From contig DXIN01000040.1 of the NCBI GenBank assembly GCA_019112865.1, forward strand, positions 1 to 58,098: DNA of 58,098 nt. The letters are read 5' to 3'. The stretch comes from Candidatus Helicobacter avicola (GTDB taxonomy: Bacteria > Campylobacterota > Campylobacteria > Campylobacterales > Helicobacteraceae). The translations under genes and the position numbers were made by a program. Numbering within the stretch: the stretch's first letter is position 1; each line of letters opens with the position of its first letter. Below, piece by piece: positions 44,385-54,419 of this stretch. Under the pieces are notes generated by a model, which was not told the DNA's origin, ran no database searches, and saw nothing but the letters and a program-made list of their open reading frames with translations.

Positions 44385-45839
44385 GTGATACGTAAAGCAT
44401 TTTTGACAAACAGCATCGGCACCTTGTGTTCTCGAATCTTTGGTTTAGTGCGAGATTTGTGTATGGCATCGTTTTTGGGGGCTGGGATATTGAGTGATAT
44501 TTTTTTTGTGGCGTTTAAATTCCCCAATCTCTGTCGCCGAATCTTTGCCGAGGGAGCATTTGTGCAAAGCTTTCTACCAAACTTTATCCAAGCACGCAAA
44601 AAGGGTGCATTTAGTGTCTTGGTGTTTGGAATATTTTTTAGCATTATCTTACTTCTTAGTCTCTTTGTATGGCACTTTAGCGGATTAGTTACCAAAGCTC
44701 TAGCCAATGGATTCTCTCAAGAAAACATTGATCTAGCAAAGCCTATTGTCGCCATTAATTTTTGGTATTTAGAGCTTATTTTTGTCGCGACTTTTCTAAG
44801 CTCACTACTCCAATACAAAAATTGCTTTTGGGTAAGCGCGTATAATACCGCCCTGCTTAATGTCTGTATGATTATCGCGCTCTTTTTTGTGCGTGATATT
44901 GAGGATATGCGTGCGGTGTATATCCTTAGCTATGGCGTGCTTTGTGGGGGACTTGCACAGATTGCATTGCACTTTTATCCACTTTTTAAGCTTGGTTATT
45001 GCAGATTATTTAGTGTTGGGGTTGCTGAAATTTGGTATATATGCAGACAAAAAGGTAGCAAACAAGCATTAAGACTCCAGCAAATCCTCCAAGACATTAG
45101 AGCGTTTTTCACACGATTTCTGCCAGCCGTGCTTGGTAGCTCTACTGCACAAATTGCCTCGTTTCTTGACACGGTAATCGCCTCATATCTTAGTGCTGGA
45201 GCCATTAGTTATTTGTATTATGCCAACCGAATCTTCCAACTCCCTCTTGCGCTCTTTGCTATTGCTATCTCTACCGCACTTTTTCCCACGATAGCCAAAG
45301 CTGTCAAAAACGCCCAATACACACAAGCTCTAAATCTTATGAAAAATGCTTTTTGGTTTTTGCTACTTGTGTTGTGGGTATGTGTGATTGGGGGCGTAAT
45401 GCTCAAAGACGAAATCACTTGGCTACTCTTTGAACGCAATAAATTTTTGCGTGAGGATACTTTGGCGGTAGGTATGGCATTTGGTATGTATATGCTAGGA
45501 CTACTTCCCTATGGATTGGCACGGATTTTTTCTCTTTGGCTCTATGCACACAATATGCAGGGTAAAGCCGCCAAAATCTCTGCTATTTCATTGCTTTGTG
45601 GCGTTGGATTCTCACTTATGCTTATGTATCCTCTAGGCGCAAGTGGTTTGGCTTTAGCATCTTCGCTTGGTGGTGTGCTGTATTTTACCCTCACAATCAG
45701 AATCTTTGGGGTGAAAAACTTTATTCCTATGTTAAAAAACACAAAAGGCTGGATTTTACTTGCTATAATTACGGGTTTAGAAATTCTTATCTTGTATGTT
45801 TTCAAGCTCTATGAGCATTATCTTGGCATACTCGTATAA
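44385..45839 (+). CDS. murJ: Lipid II flippase MurJ (MviN)
   Basis: MurJ moves lipid II across the inner membrane for peptidoglycan synthesis. The protein has ~14 membrane spans and the family motifs TLCSRIFGLVRDLCMASFLGAG, FKFPNLCRRIFAEGAFVQSFLP and YANRIFQLPLALFAIAISTALFP. I start at GTG 44385 (484 residues) because AGAGGA lies just upstream and the family N-terminus begins here. A TTG at 44367 is less likely. It is followed nine bases later by cysS, the same order as H. pylori HP0885-HP0886. Confidence 0.94.
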   Translation: MIRKAFLTNSIGTLCSRIFGLVRDLCMASFLGAGILSDIFFVAFKFPNLCRRIFAEGAFVQSFLPNFIQARKKGAFSVLVFGIFFSIILLLSLFVWHFSGLVTKALANGFSQENIDLAKPIVAINFWYLELIFVATFLSSLLQYKNCFWVSAYNTALLNVCMIIALFFVRDIEDMRAVYILSYGVLCGGLAQIALHFYPLFKLGYCRLFSVGVAEIWYICRQKGSKQALRLQQILQDIRAFFTRFLPAVLGSSTAQIASFLDTVIASYLSAGAISYLYYANRIFQLPLALFAIAISTALFPTIAKAVKNAQYTQALNLMKNAFWFLLLVLWVCVIGGVMLKDEITWLLFERNKFLREDTLAVGMAFGMYMLGLLPYGLARIFSLWLYAHNMQGKAAKISAISLLCGVGFSLMLMYPLGASGLALASSLGGVLYFTLTIRIFGVKNFIPMLKNTKGWILLAIITGLEILILYVFKLYEHYLGILV

Positions 45840-45848
45840 AGGAACACA

Positions 45849-47339
45849 ATGCAAATCAAGCTCTATGATAGTGTCAAAAAACAAAAATGCGATTTTGTCA
45901 GCCTCAAAGAAAAAGAGGTGCGATTTTATGTTTGTGGTCCAACCGTCTATGATCACGCGCATTTAGGACACGCGCGTAGCTCAATTGTCTTTGATTTATG
46001 GCGACGTTTGTTTATCGCAAATGACTACAAAGTGTGCTTTGCCAAAAATTTCACCGACATTGATGACAAGATCATTAAAAAAATTCAAGATTCACAAAAC
46101 ACACATCGGGGCGATGTCTATGCACATTTGCACTCTCTCACTGCACATTACATAGATTCTTACCTCCACGATATGAATGCGCTTGGAGTCTTGCGCCCAG
46201 ATTTGGAACCCAAAGCCACCCAAAGCCTCCAATCTATCGTCTCTATGATAGAATCTCTACTCCACAAAGGCTACGCCTACAAGGGAGAAAATAACGATGT
46301 ATATCTTAGTATCGCTAAAGATTCTCGCTATGGCTCCCTCTCTAAACACAACCAAGACCACACAAAAAGTCGTATAGAATCTGCGAGTGATAAACTAGAG
46401 AGCAAGGATTTTGCCCTATGGAAAGGCTACAAAGGTAAGGGAGACATCGGTTATGAAAGTTCTCTTGGCAAAGGCAGACCGGGCTGGCATATTGAATGCT
46501 CGGCGATGATTGAGCAACACCTTGCGTATGAGGATTGTGAGTATAGGATTGATATCCACGCAGGAGGCGCAGACCTGCTATTCCCCCATCACGAAAACGA
46601 AGCCTCACAAACGCGTTGTGCCACTGACAAAGAGCTCGCCAAATACTGGCTACACAATGGTTTTGTCAATATCAATGGTGAGAAAATGAGCAAGAGTCTA
46701 GGCAATAGTTTTTTTGTCAAAGACGCGCTTAGAATCTATCACGGCGAGATTTTACGCAACTATCTACTTGGCACACATTATCGGCTTGTGCTGGATTTTA
46801 ACGAACAAGATTTACTTGTCTCCAAAAAGCGACTAGACAAACTCTATCGCTTAAAAAAGCGCATCAAGCCCTCGCTGTTGTGTGCATTAGAGATACGAAA
46901 TGCAGATGAGATTCACACGCATTGGAGACAATACGCGCCTAAGGCAAATGCAGAGTTTCTAACCCAATGCCTGCAAGCTCTAAGTGATGACCTCAATATT
47001 TCTAAAACCCTAAGCGTGATTGAGGAGATGATAAGCAGCGCAAATGAGCATTTGGACAAAAACCCAAAAGATAACACTTTTATGCAAGAGACTGCTTACA
47101 ATCTCGTCGTTATTGAGCTTTTGCTAGGAATTGGTGCGCTGGATTCGACTGCCTATTTTCAGCTTGGTGTAGATGAGGCGATGAAAGCGCGTATAGAATC
47201 TCTCATCGCCCAAAGACTCGAGGCTAAGAAACAAAAAGATTTTGCACTTGCAGATTCTATCCGTGAGGATTTGCGCGCAATGGGCATTGAGATTATGGAC
47301 ACGCCACAAGGCACGATGTGGGAAAAACAAGCGCACTAA
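45849..47339 (+). CDS. cysS: Cysteinyl-tRNA synthetase
   Basis: A class I aminoacyl-tRNA synthetase of 496 residues. The zinc cysteine motif is FYVCGPTVYD near residue 27, and HIGH is represented by HLGHARS. The Zn-binding WHIECSAM and HHENEASQTRC and the KMSKSLGN loop are all present. The C-terminal anticodon-binding helix region includes IAQRLEAKKQKDFALADSIREDL. The start follows AAAGGA. It is cotranscribed with murJ; a TATAAT inside murJ (45764-45769) could give an extra promoter. The phase-variable acyltransferase begins 11 bases after its stop. Confidence 0.96.
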   Translation: MQIKLYDSVKKQKCDFVSLKEKEVRFYVCGPTVYDHAHLGHARSSIVFDLWRRLFIANDYKVCFAKNFTDIDDKIIKKIQDSQNTHRGDVYAHLHSLTAHYIDSYLHDMNALGVLRPDLEPKATQSLQSIVSMIESLLHKGYAYKGENNDVYLSIAKDSRYGSLSKHNQDHTKSRIESASDKLESKDFALWKGYKGKGDIGYESSLGKGRPGWHIECSAMIEQHLAYEDCEYRIDIHAGGADLLFPHHENEASQTRCATDKELAKYWLHNGFVNINGEKMSKSLGNSFFVKDALRIYHGEILRNYLLGTHYRLVLDFNEQDLLVSKKRLDKLYRLKKRIKPSLLCALEIRNADEIHTHWRQYAPKANAEFLTQCLQALSDDLNISKTLSVIEEMISSANEHLDKNPKDNTFMQETAYNLVVIELLLGIGALDSTAYFQLGVDEAMKARIESLIAQRLEAKKQKDFALADSIREDLRAMGIEIMDTPQGTMWEKQAH

Positions 47340-47349
47340 AAGGAATACT

Positions 47350-48392
47350 ATGCCAGACACACACCCAAATGCGCGCAATATAGAAATTGACACTCTGCGT
47401 GGAATCTGTGCTATAAGTATCATTATGATTCACACAACATTTTGGAGTGGTGGAGCATATGTCCCATGGGTGGTGCAATCCCTCTCGCTCCTCCTTGATG
47501 TCCCAGCATTCTTTTTCATCGCTGGAGCAAGTGTAGCCTACACACAAAAAATCCAACCCACAAAAGTTATCTACAAAATGCTCTTGTATTTTGGGGTAAC
47601 ACTCCTTGTGTATGACATTATCCAAAGTCTCATTACCCACACCCTTGACTTCCATACCACATTCAATGCGCTTGGGCTACATGGATTCTCAACGCCGCTT
47701 TTGCCGATATTAGGGGGTTCGTATTGGTTTGTGCCAGTCTTTTGTGCGGTAAGTATCATCGCAGCTATCATCGTGCAATACCTCCCAAAAGCTATTATGG
47801 GATTTATCATCGGTGGCTTGGGATCGTATGTCATGGGCTATTTTATGGGATTTGCTGTGGGCGGCAAGTTTTTGCACACTTCGTTTAATTATTGTATCTT
47901 TTACACGAGCTTGTATCTCTTAGGATATATCTTTGTGCAAAGGCGATATTTTCAAAGCCACAAATTCGCTATGAGCCTCATTGGTATAGGCTTACTTGGA
48001 TTTGTCCTCGTGTGGCTTCTTAAACCCCATGCACAATTTTTCGTGCTACAATCCTCTAAATTCCCCGTATCCTTGCCCTATGTGCTAGCATCGCTTTTTG
48101 GCATTGGCTTGCTCCTTAGCACTTGGAATCTCTGGAGTAGGATTTGGACAAATAAGGGGGGGGGATATGCACGAAACTTTTTGTCTTTGCCGGACAAAAT
48201 GCGATATGTTTTTATATAGCACAAGGCATCTCTTCAAGCTTCCTGCTCAAAATTGCTCCAAAGATTCAGATTTTTTGGCTGCCAAAACTTATCTTGTGCT
48301 TTTGCATTAATCTTTTTTTGTGTATTTTGTGCGTGTATGCCCTAAAAATACTTTTTGCCTATATAGAATCTACATTGCAAAAACTGCGATGA
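47350..48392 (+). CDS. Acyltransferase-3 family membrane protein, phase-variable, OFF by G9
   Basis: An integral membrane acyltransferase. It begins NIEIDTLRGICAISIIMIHTTF with the R and H of the catalytic TM1-2 motif and has about ten spans. The present frame runs to 48219 and ends in a foreign tail after a G9 tract (48156-48164). In the alternative frame the sequence continues as two credible spans (LFVFAGQNAICFYIAQG and LILCFCINLFLCILCVYAL) to TGA at 48390-48392. G10 (or G7) would join them into a 347-residue protein, so the gene is in an OFF or truncated state here. It probably O-acylates a surface polysaccharide; substrate unknown. ATG 47350 follows AAAAGGA. Confidence 0.86.
48156..48164 (+). 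repeat. G9 homopolymer (phase-variation tract, OFF) in acyltransferase gene
   Basis: Nine G residues before the last two predicted membrane spans. One extra G restores the long hydrophobic C-terminus; G8 would give a 48310 stop in the third frame. Confidence 0.85.
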
Positions 48393-48525
48393 TCATAGCT
48401 CAACTCTTCCGCTGTGAAAAATTGAAGAAAGACAAATAAAAATTTACTAAATATCTTGTGTAATTAACAAAAACATTCTACAATTAACAATATTTGCAAT
48501 CTTTAACTTCTTTAAGGAAATGACT

Positions 48526-49764
48526 ATGGCAGACGCACGCATACAAAATATTCCAAAGATTCTAATCCTTGGTGGTGGTTATGGCGCACTAAAAACTGCA
48601 CTTGGCTTGCAGCGACAATTGCCACAGGGCAAAGCACAAATCACGATGATTAGCAAGCACGACTATCACTACCAAACCACACTTTTACACAAAGTCGCAG
48701 TAGGCACACTAAGCGCGAGAAAAGCAAGGATTTATTATCGCAAGATCCTCGACCCACACAAAATCACTTTTATCAAAGACAAAGTGCTAGAAATCCACCC
48801 CGAGAGCAAAGATGTGGTGTGTCGCCGCACGGGACATTATAGCTATGATTATCTTGTCATCGGACTTGGATTTAAGCCCGAGACTTTTGGAATAAAAGGC
48901 GTGGATACATACGCCTACAAGCTCTCCTCACTCAACGCAGCCCTCAAACTCACCGATAATATCGAAAACAAGTTCAAAGACTTTGTGCTTACTCAAAATA
49001 CCAATGATCTCCGCGTGATTGTGTGTGGCACGGGATTTACAAGTATAGAATTTGCTGGAGAACTTGCTACACAACTTGATGATCTTTGCCAAATCTGTGG
49101 TATAGATCGCTCAATCCCGCGTGTGATTTGTATCGGACGCTCTGAAGAGATATTGCCTATTTTTAAAAAACCTCTTGCTGATGTGGCAAAAAGAAAACTA
49201 CTTGATTTAGGTGTAGAAATCATCACGGGCGCGGAAGTCAAAGAGTGCAAAAGTGATGGAGTGATAATCCAGCGGTGCGATACAGGTGCTCAAGAAGAAA
49301 TTAAGGGCAACACGATACTTTGGGGCGCAGGTGTGCGCGGAAGTGATGTCATCGAGCATTCGAGTTTTGCCAACAAACGCGGAAGAATCCCTGTGGATTC
49401 ACATCTACGTTGCTTTGAATATCCAGAAGTCTTTGTAGTAGGCGATAGCGCGCTTGCTACGACTAAAGATGTAATCCACGCGCCCACCGCACAACTCTCT
49501 GCACAAATGGGTGATTTTGTCGGTGTATATCTTAGCAACCTAATCCTTGGCAAACCCAATAAAAAGGATTTTCGATTTGTTCATCGCGGAACTATGTGCA
49601 GTATCGGTCATACTGATGGCGTGGGTGTAGTGTTTGGGAGAAATGTCAAAGGCGAATTGGCAGCATTTATGAAAAATACGATTGAAAACAAATGGCTTTT
49701 AAGCATTGGGGGATTGCATATGGTTTTTCGCAAAGGGCAGTTCCGCTATCGCACAAGCAACTAG
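48526..49764 (+). CDS. NADH dehydrogenase-2-like FAD oxidoreductase
   Basis: A 412-residue pyridine nucleotide-disulfide family flavoprotein with two Rossmann motifs: ILILGGGYGALKTALGL near residue 12 for FAD, and VIVCGTGFTSIEFAGELA for NAD(P)H. The C-terminal FAD motif VFVVGDSAL is also present. Family features fit the type II NADH:quinone oxidoreductase, a single-subunit non-pumping enzyme. Membrane binding is suggested by the C-terminal hydrophobic segment (KWLLSIGGLHMVF). Of two start codons, ATG 48526 has the better distance from AAGGA (48514-48518). Confidence 0.85.
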   Translation: MADARIQNIPKILILGGGYGALKTALGLQRQLPQGKAQITMISKHDYHYQTTLLHKVAVGTLSARKARIYYRKILDPHKITFIKDKVLEIHPESKDVVCRRTGHYSYDYLVIGLGFKPETFGIKGVDTYAYKLSSLNAALKLTDNIENKFKDFVLTQNTNDLRVIVCGTGFTSIEFAGELATQLDDLCQICGIDRSIPRVICIGRSEEILPIFKKPLADVAKRKLLDLGVEIITGAEVKECKSDGVIIQRCDTGAQEEIKGNTILWGAGVRGSDVIEHSSFANKRGRIPVDSHLRCFEYPEVFVVGDSALATTKDVIHAPTAQLSAQMGDFVGVYLSNLILGKPNKKDFRFVHRGTMCSIGHTDGVGVVFGRNVKGELAAFMKNTIENKWLLSIGGLHMVFRKGQFRYRTSN

Positions 49765-49785
49765 ATTCTGTAGTATTTCACAGAT

Positions 49786-50682
49786 ATGTATATCCTCTTT
49801 AGCCCCAGTGAAGGCAAGCAAACCCCTGCCAAATCACGATGTAAGCGTGCGCTAGAATTTCTCTTTCACACTACACCCTACAAGCAAAACGCACTAAATG
49901 CCTATCTAGCAACTTTACGCAGTGGCGATGAGTCTCTCATATGCAGGATTTTTGGCACAAAGACACTGGAGCTTGATACACTTGCACTTGCCCAAAATCT
50001 CCTCCATACCCCACGTCTCCCAGCCATAGAACTCTATAATGGCGTAGCATACAAAGCACTTGATTTTGGCAATCTCCCTCAAGATTCACAGGCATTTTTG
50101 TTGCGATCTGTGCTTATTTGTAGCAATCTCTTTGGCTTTGTGCGCGCTAGCGATGAACTACCATTTTATAAACTCCACCAAGGCAAAGGTATGAAAGACT
50201 TTGCACTCCAAACCCTCTATACTGCACAAAAACACGATATGGACACGCTGCTAGCTAACCACGAAGTGCTTGATTTACGAGCCGAAATTTATGCCAAAGT
50301 CTATCCGCTAGATATGCCCCACACACAAATCTCTTTTCTCAAAAATGGCAAAAAACTAAGCCATGCTTCAAAACTTTATAGAGGGCTTTATCTGCGTCAG
50401 CTCTCGCTTAGTGCTTCTGGAGCGAAAAAACAAAAACATAATTTTTGCAGCGAAACGATACAATCCAAAGTCGCCAGCGACATCACAGAATCCAAGCACT
50501 CTCAAGGCATAGATTCAGGCTTTGTAGATACGCGTAGCAAAAACAATGGAGGCTTAACTCTCATTGCTGATACACAAGTTTGCCTCGCAAATTTGCATAA
50601 AATACATATAGAGGGATTAAAGCTCCAAGACATAATCCATAACATCCACAAACAAACCTTAGTTTATGAAATCGTGGATTGA
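49786..50682 (+). CDS. yaaA: Peroxide stress protein YaaA, with in-frame palindromic element
   Basis: YaaA (UPF0246) limits free iron and protects DNA in peroxide stress. Residues 1-225 follow the family: MYILFSPSEGKQTP, LYNGVAYKALDFG, LLRSVLICSNLFGFVRASDELPFYKL and KLYRGLYLRQLS. Residues ~226-276 (bases 50459-50617) are a palindromic element read without a stop in the family frame, inserted between the RGLYLRQL and GLKLQDIIHNIHKQTLVYEI segments. Length is 298 residues against 258 for E. coli YaaA. It is thus an otherwise intact gene carrying an insertion of about 50 residues. The start lies 21 bases after the NDH-2 gene. Confidence 0.86.
   Translation: MYILFSPSEGKQTPAKSRCKRALEFLFHTTPYKQNALNAYLATLRSGDESLICRIFGTKTLELDTLALAQNLLHTPRLPAIELYNGVAYKALDFGNLPQDSQAFLLRSVLICSNLFGFVRASDELPFYKLHQGKGMKDFALQTLYTAQKHDMDTLLANHEVLDLRAEIYAKVYPLDMPHTQISFLKNGKKLSHASKLYRGLYLRQLSLSASGAKKQKHNFCSETIQSKVASDITESKHSQGIDSGFVDTRSKNNGGLTLIADTQVCLANLHKIHIEGLKLQDIIHNIHKQTLVYEIVD
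50459..50617 (+). repeat. Palindromic element, in-frame copy inside yaaA (150-bp unit)
   Basis: The head (GCCAGCGACATCACAGAATC) aligns with the other copies. The equivalent end motifs (CAATCCAAA at 50461 and GAGGGATTA at 50611) are 150 bases apart. Hairpin 1 arms are around 50544-50566 (CAATGGAG / CTCTCATTG). Hairpin 2 is CAAGTTTGC (50575-50583) / GCAAATTTG (50587-50595). It is fully open in the yaaA frame, giving SDITESKHSQGIDSG, which matches the frame of the methyltransferase copy. Confidence 0.88.
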
Positions 50683-50728
50683 GACTTAAATTTTCCCAAA
50701 GCTTAACTAAAATTCAAAAGAACTAAGA

Positions 50729-50734
50729 TATAAT
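50729..50734 (+). promoter_or_regulatory. Predicted -10 box of hisS
   Basis: TATAAT in AGATATAATTAAGG, 31 bases before the hisS ATG. Confidence 0.55.
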
Positions 50735-50764
50735 TAAGGAATAAAAGATATTTTAGGAGTGTGT

Positions 50765-52090
50765 ATGCTAATAACCCCTCGGACATTGAGTGGATTCAAA
50801 GACTGCCTGCCAAAAGAGGCAATGGCAAAAAAAATCTTGCTCCAAAAGGTAAGTGAAGTATTTTTGAAATTTGGTTTTGTGCCTATTGAGACACCGCATT
50901 TAGAATACGCGGAAGTGCTTATCAAACAGGGGAGTGATGAGATTCAAAAGGAGCTTTATCGCTTCAAAGACAGGGGTGAGCGCGATGTCGCATTGCGTTT
51001 TGACCTCACCGTTCCATTGGCACGTTTTATCTCCCAATACCAAAACCAGCTCCAACTTCCCTTTAAACGTTTTGCTATCGGCAATGTATTTCGTGGTGAG
51101 AGAGCACAAAAGGGGCGATATAGGGAATTTACACAATGCGACTTTGACTTTATCGGAAGTGATTCACTCTCATGCGATGCGGAAATCGTGCAGGTCATCT
51201 ACGCTTCGCTTGTGAATCTTGGGATTGATGAGTTTAGCATACGCATAAACCACCGCAAGATTCTAAATGGTATTTGCAAACATTTTGGTATCACACAACC
51301 CCAAGATATTAACGATACTTTACGCATCATTGATAAACTTGAAAAAATCGGAGAAAGCGGTGTGCTAGATGAGCTACATAGCGAACTGGGCATACAAGAG
51401 CAAAGAGCAAGAGAAATATTACAATATGTCTCAATCAAGCAAAATGGTGCGGGCAAGGAATTTTTTGAAAATATCGCATTCTTGAAAAAGTGGAATGACG
51501 AACTCAAAGAAGGGATTGAGGACATTGAACGACTTTATGAGATTCTAAGTCTCTTACAGATGGATAAAGACTGCTATCGTGTGCATTTCTCTATCGCTAG
51601 AGGACTTGGATACTACACAGGAATCGTGTATGAGACGATCCTCACACAACTCCCAAGTATCGGTAGTGTATGCTCTGGGGGACGTTATGATAATCTCACC
51701 AAAACATTTTCCAAACAAAATATGAGCGGTGTGGGTGCGTCTATCGGGGTGGATAGACTCCTTGCAGCGATGAAAGAGCTGCAGATTCTAGAGGGCAAAT
51801 CCACCTCCGCGCGCGCACTTATTGTGTGTATGAGTGAGGAATATCTACCTTATGTGCATGCCCTAGCAGAATCTTTTAGACGCTCTGGCATTGATATTGA
51901 GGTGTATCCAGACATCGTGAAGCTCAAAAAACCCTTTAGTTATGCTAATACACTTGGACACGAGTTTGTGCTTGTAGTAGGCGAAAGCGAGTTCAAGGCA
52001 CAAAGCGTAACGCTCAAAAATATGACAAGCGGTATGCAGATGGAGGATATATCATTTTTGAAGGCATTGGAGATTCTCAAAGGGGATTAG
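50765..52090 (+). CDS. hisS: Histidyl-tRNA synthetase
   Basis: A class II aminoacyl-tRNA synthetase of 441 residues. Motif 1 region is [12 protein letters not shown], motif 2 is [26 protein letters not shown], the histidine motifs are [13 protein letters not shown] and motif 3 is [15 protein letters not shown]-terminal anticodon-binding domain starts near residue 340. I start at ATG 50765, six bases after AGGAG; an in-frame GTG at 50759 is directly next to it and less likely. It has its own TATAAT and is followed 21 bases later by pepF. Confidence 0.96.
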   Translation: MLITPRTLSGFKDCLPKEAMAKKILLQKVSEVFLKFGFVPIETPHLEYAEVLIKQGSDEIQKELYRFKDRGERDVALRFDLTVPLARFISQYQNQLQLPFKRFAIGNVFRGERAQKGRYREFTQCDFDFIGSDSLSCDAEIVQVIYASLVNLGIDEFSIRINHRKILNGICKHFGITQPQDINDTLRIIDKLEKIGESGVLDELHSELGIQEQRAREILQYVSIKQNGAGKEFFENIAFLKKWNDELKEGIEDIERLYEILSLLQMDKDCYRVHFSIARGLGYYTGIVYETILTQLPSIGSVCSGGRYDNLTKTFSKQNMSGVGASIGVDRLLAAMKELQILEGKSTSARALIVCMSEEYLPYVHALAESFRRSGIDIEVYPDIVKLKKPFSYANTLGHEFVLVVGESEFKAQSVTLKNMTSGMQMEDISFLKALEILKGD

Positions 52091-52111
52091 CCAACACAGC
52101 AAGGAGAAAAG

Positions 52112-53929
52112 ATGCAAACACAGACTAGAACACCAAAAACAGCAAGCAAACCCACTACCACAAGGACTACAAGAATGCGCTTTCCTAAAGATTCACAATG
52201 GAATCTCAAAGCGCTCTTTAGCTCACCAAAACAAGCCCAAAACGCCTGCACCAAAGCATACAGCCTCTGCAAAAACTTCGCAAAAAGCTATGAAGGTAAG
52301 CTGGATTCTCTCACGCCTAGCGATTTTGAAGCGGTGATTAGAGAATACGAAAGCCTCTGTGAGAATCTTGGTAGGATTATGACTTATGCGTTTTTGCTTT
52401 TCGCACAGGATACGACAAATGGCGCGATATATGCGGACTTTGAGCAAAAGGTCAATAAAGCCCAAAACGATATTTTGTTTTTTGAGCTTGAGCTTGCACG
52501 ACTAGATTCACAAAAACTACAGAGATTTATCCAGCACACACCACATTACAAATTTTACCTCCAAAATATCGCCACACAAGCCAAATACAATCTTAGTCTT
52601 AAGGAAGAGCAAATTCTCCTCAAGGTCTCGCCACTTGGGAGTGATGCGTTTGCACGGCTCTTTGATGAGCATCTTGCGCAAATGAAATTTGATATGGGCG
52701 AGAAAAAGCCTCTAAGTGAGGAGGAGATTCTCTCACGCCTACACCACCCACAGCAAAAAATGCGTAAAATTGCCCAAAAGGTCTTTACCAAAAAGCTTGC
52801 TAAATCTCGTCATTTGCTGACCTATATTCTCAATATCGTGCGTAAAGATGTCGCGCTCAATAAGCAATTGCGTGGCTACCCAAAAAGCGAGAGCTTCCGT
52901 CATATTGCTAATTGTATCTCACAAAAAAGCGTTGATACACTTATAGAATCTGTCAATGCCAACTTTGACCTCGTGCAGCAATACTACAAAATAAAAGCCA
53001 AACTCCTAGGGTTAAAAACGCTCAAAGACTACGACAGATACGCACCATTAGCGACAAAAGCTCGTGAAAATGTGAGCTATGAAAATGCCCTAAAATTAGT
53101 CTTGCAATCATTTGAATCTTTTTCACCACATTTTAGTGCTATCGCCAAAGAAGCCATCAAGAATGGTTGGGTAGATTCACACCCCAAGCCAAACAAACGC
53201 GGTGGGGCGTTTAGCCATAGTGCCGTGCCTAGTGCGCACCCCTATGTCTTGCTTAACTACACAGATTCAAGGCGCGATATTTTTACCATAGCACACGAGT
53301 TTGGGCATATGATTCACCAAGAGCTTAGCAAAAAAATGGGGTATCTCAATATGGATACGCCACTCACCACTGCCGAAACAGCCTCGGTATTTGGGGAAAT
53401 GCTCCTCTTTGACACACTCAAATCCCAGCTTAGCAAAGAGGAGCTTGTGCCGCTCTATGCCGGGAAGCTAGAGGATATTTTCTCCACGCTTTTTAGACAA
53501 ATCGTGATGACAAACTTCGAGCGCGCCATACATAGTGTAGATGGCGAACTGCAAGCCCAAGACTTTGATAGAATCTGGCTAGAGGAAAACGCCAAGATGT
53601 TTGGAGATTCGCTCAAGCTTACCAAAAACTACGCCTCGTGGTGGTGCTATATCCCGCACTTTATCCACTCGCCGTTTTATTGCTACGCATACAGCTATGG
53701 GCAGCTACTTGTCCTTGCGCTCTTTGGACTCTACAAACGCACACACACACCCAAAGATAGGCAGAAATTCATCAAAACCTATATCGAATTTTTATCACTT
53801 GGTGGTAGTCAAAGCCCACGAAAACTTGTCAAAAAATTTGGCTTTGATATTGAGGATAGCGCATTTTGGGATATTGGGATTGCTGAAGTGCGAAAGCTCT
53901 TTAGCGAATTTGAGGGCTTACTCTCATGA
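52112..53929 (+). CDS. pepF: Oligoendopeptidase F
   Basis: A 605-residue zinc peptidase of family M3, cytoplasmic, which breaks down oligopeptides. The zinc motif is HEFGHMIHQ (HExxH type with Phe), and the third ligand glutamate is in TTAETASVFGEML. The C-terminal YAYSYGQLLVLALFG is also typical. The start at 52112 follows AAGGAG in GCAAGGAGAAAAGATG; the first ~20 residues are threonine/basic-rich and may not be conserved. The stop overlaps the next start by four bases (ATGA). Confidence 0.93.
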   Translation: MQTQTRTPKTASKPTTTRTTRMRFPKDSQWNLKALFSSPKQAQNACTKAYSLCKNFAKSYEGKLDSLTPSDFEAVIREYESLCENLGRIMTYAFLLFAQDTTNGAIYADFEQKVNKAQNDILFFELELARLDSQKLQRFIQHTPHYKFYLQNIATQAKYNLSLKEEQILLKVSPLGSDAFARLFDEHLAQMKFDMGEKKPLSEEEILSRLHHPQQKMRKIAQKVFTKKLAKSRHLLTYILNIVRKDVALNKQLRGYPKSESFRHIANCISQKSVDTLIESVNANFDLVQQYYKIKAKLLGLKTLKDYDRYAPLATKARENVSYENALKLVLQSFESFSPHFSAIAKEAIKNGWVDSHPKPNKRGGAFSHSAVPSAHPYVLLNYTDSRRDIFTIAHEFGHMIHQELSKKMGYLNMDTPLTTAETASVFGEMLLFDTLKSQLSKEELVPLYAGKLEDIFSTLFRQIVMTNFERAIHSVDGELQAQDFDRIWLEENAKMFGDSLKLTKNYASWWCYIPHFIHSPFYCYAYSYGQLLVLALFGLYKRTHTPKDRQKFIKTYIEFLSLGGSQSPRKLVKKFGFDIEDSAFWDIGIAEVRKLFSEFEGLLS

Positions 53930-54411
53930 TTTGCCAAAACCTCAAGCTAAAAGCCCTGCTCACCAAACACGCCAAGGAGATTTTGCACCTGCTCATAGAG
54001 CAAAACATCTCTTTTAGCATTTTGTGTGATATCTCTAAAACAGACTTTGACCCACCACTGCCCCCAGACATCGCTAAAAATCTCGATGCACTCACACTCT
54101 TTGTGCTTGCTGGCTATACATTTGAGAGTATTGAGCTTGGGGCGCATAACATCAGCTTTGAAGCGGGGTTTGGTGCGCAAAATTTTGGGAGTTTAGTAAC
54201 TATCGAGTATGATGGTATTGTGCAGATTCTACTCCAAGATTCTACATTGGTGCAAGAAATCTCACTTTTTCTCAATGTCAGCAATCCCCATCTCTACAAT
54301 GGACTTGAAATTGCTAATGAGGATATGGAGGGATTAGAGCATTCGTTTTTTGCTCTCTCATCAAATCCCAAAAATGCCTATCTCTTTGAGCACAAAGACG
54401 ACAAGCACTAA
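53926..54411 (+). CDS. Conserved hypothetical protein coupled to pepF
   Basis: A 161-residue protein without signal peptide or membrane span; I do not recognise its family. It has a leucine-rich helical N-terminus (LKLKALLTKHAKEILHLLIEQ). A beta-prone middle follows (HNISFEAGFGAQNFGSLVTIEYDGIVQILLQD). Its ATG overlaps the pepF stop, so it is translated with pepF. The next gene begins eight bases after its stop. Confidence 0.7.
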   Translation: MICQNLKLKALLTKHAKEILHLLIEQNISFSILCDISKTDFDPPLPPDIAKNLDALTLFVLAGYTFESIELGAHNISFEAGFGAQNFGSLVTIEYDGIVQILLQDSTLVQEISLFLNVSNPHLYNGLEIANEDMEGLEHSFFALSSNPKNAYLFEHKDDKH

Positions 54412-54419
54412 GGGCAATT

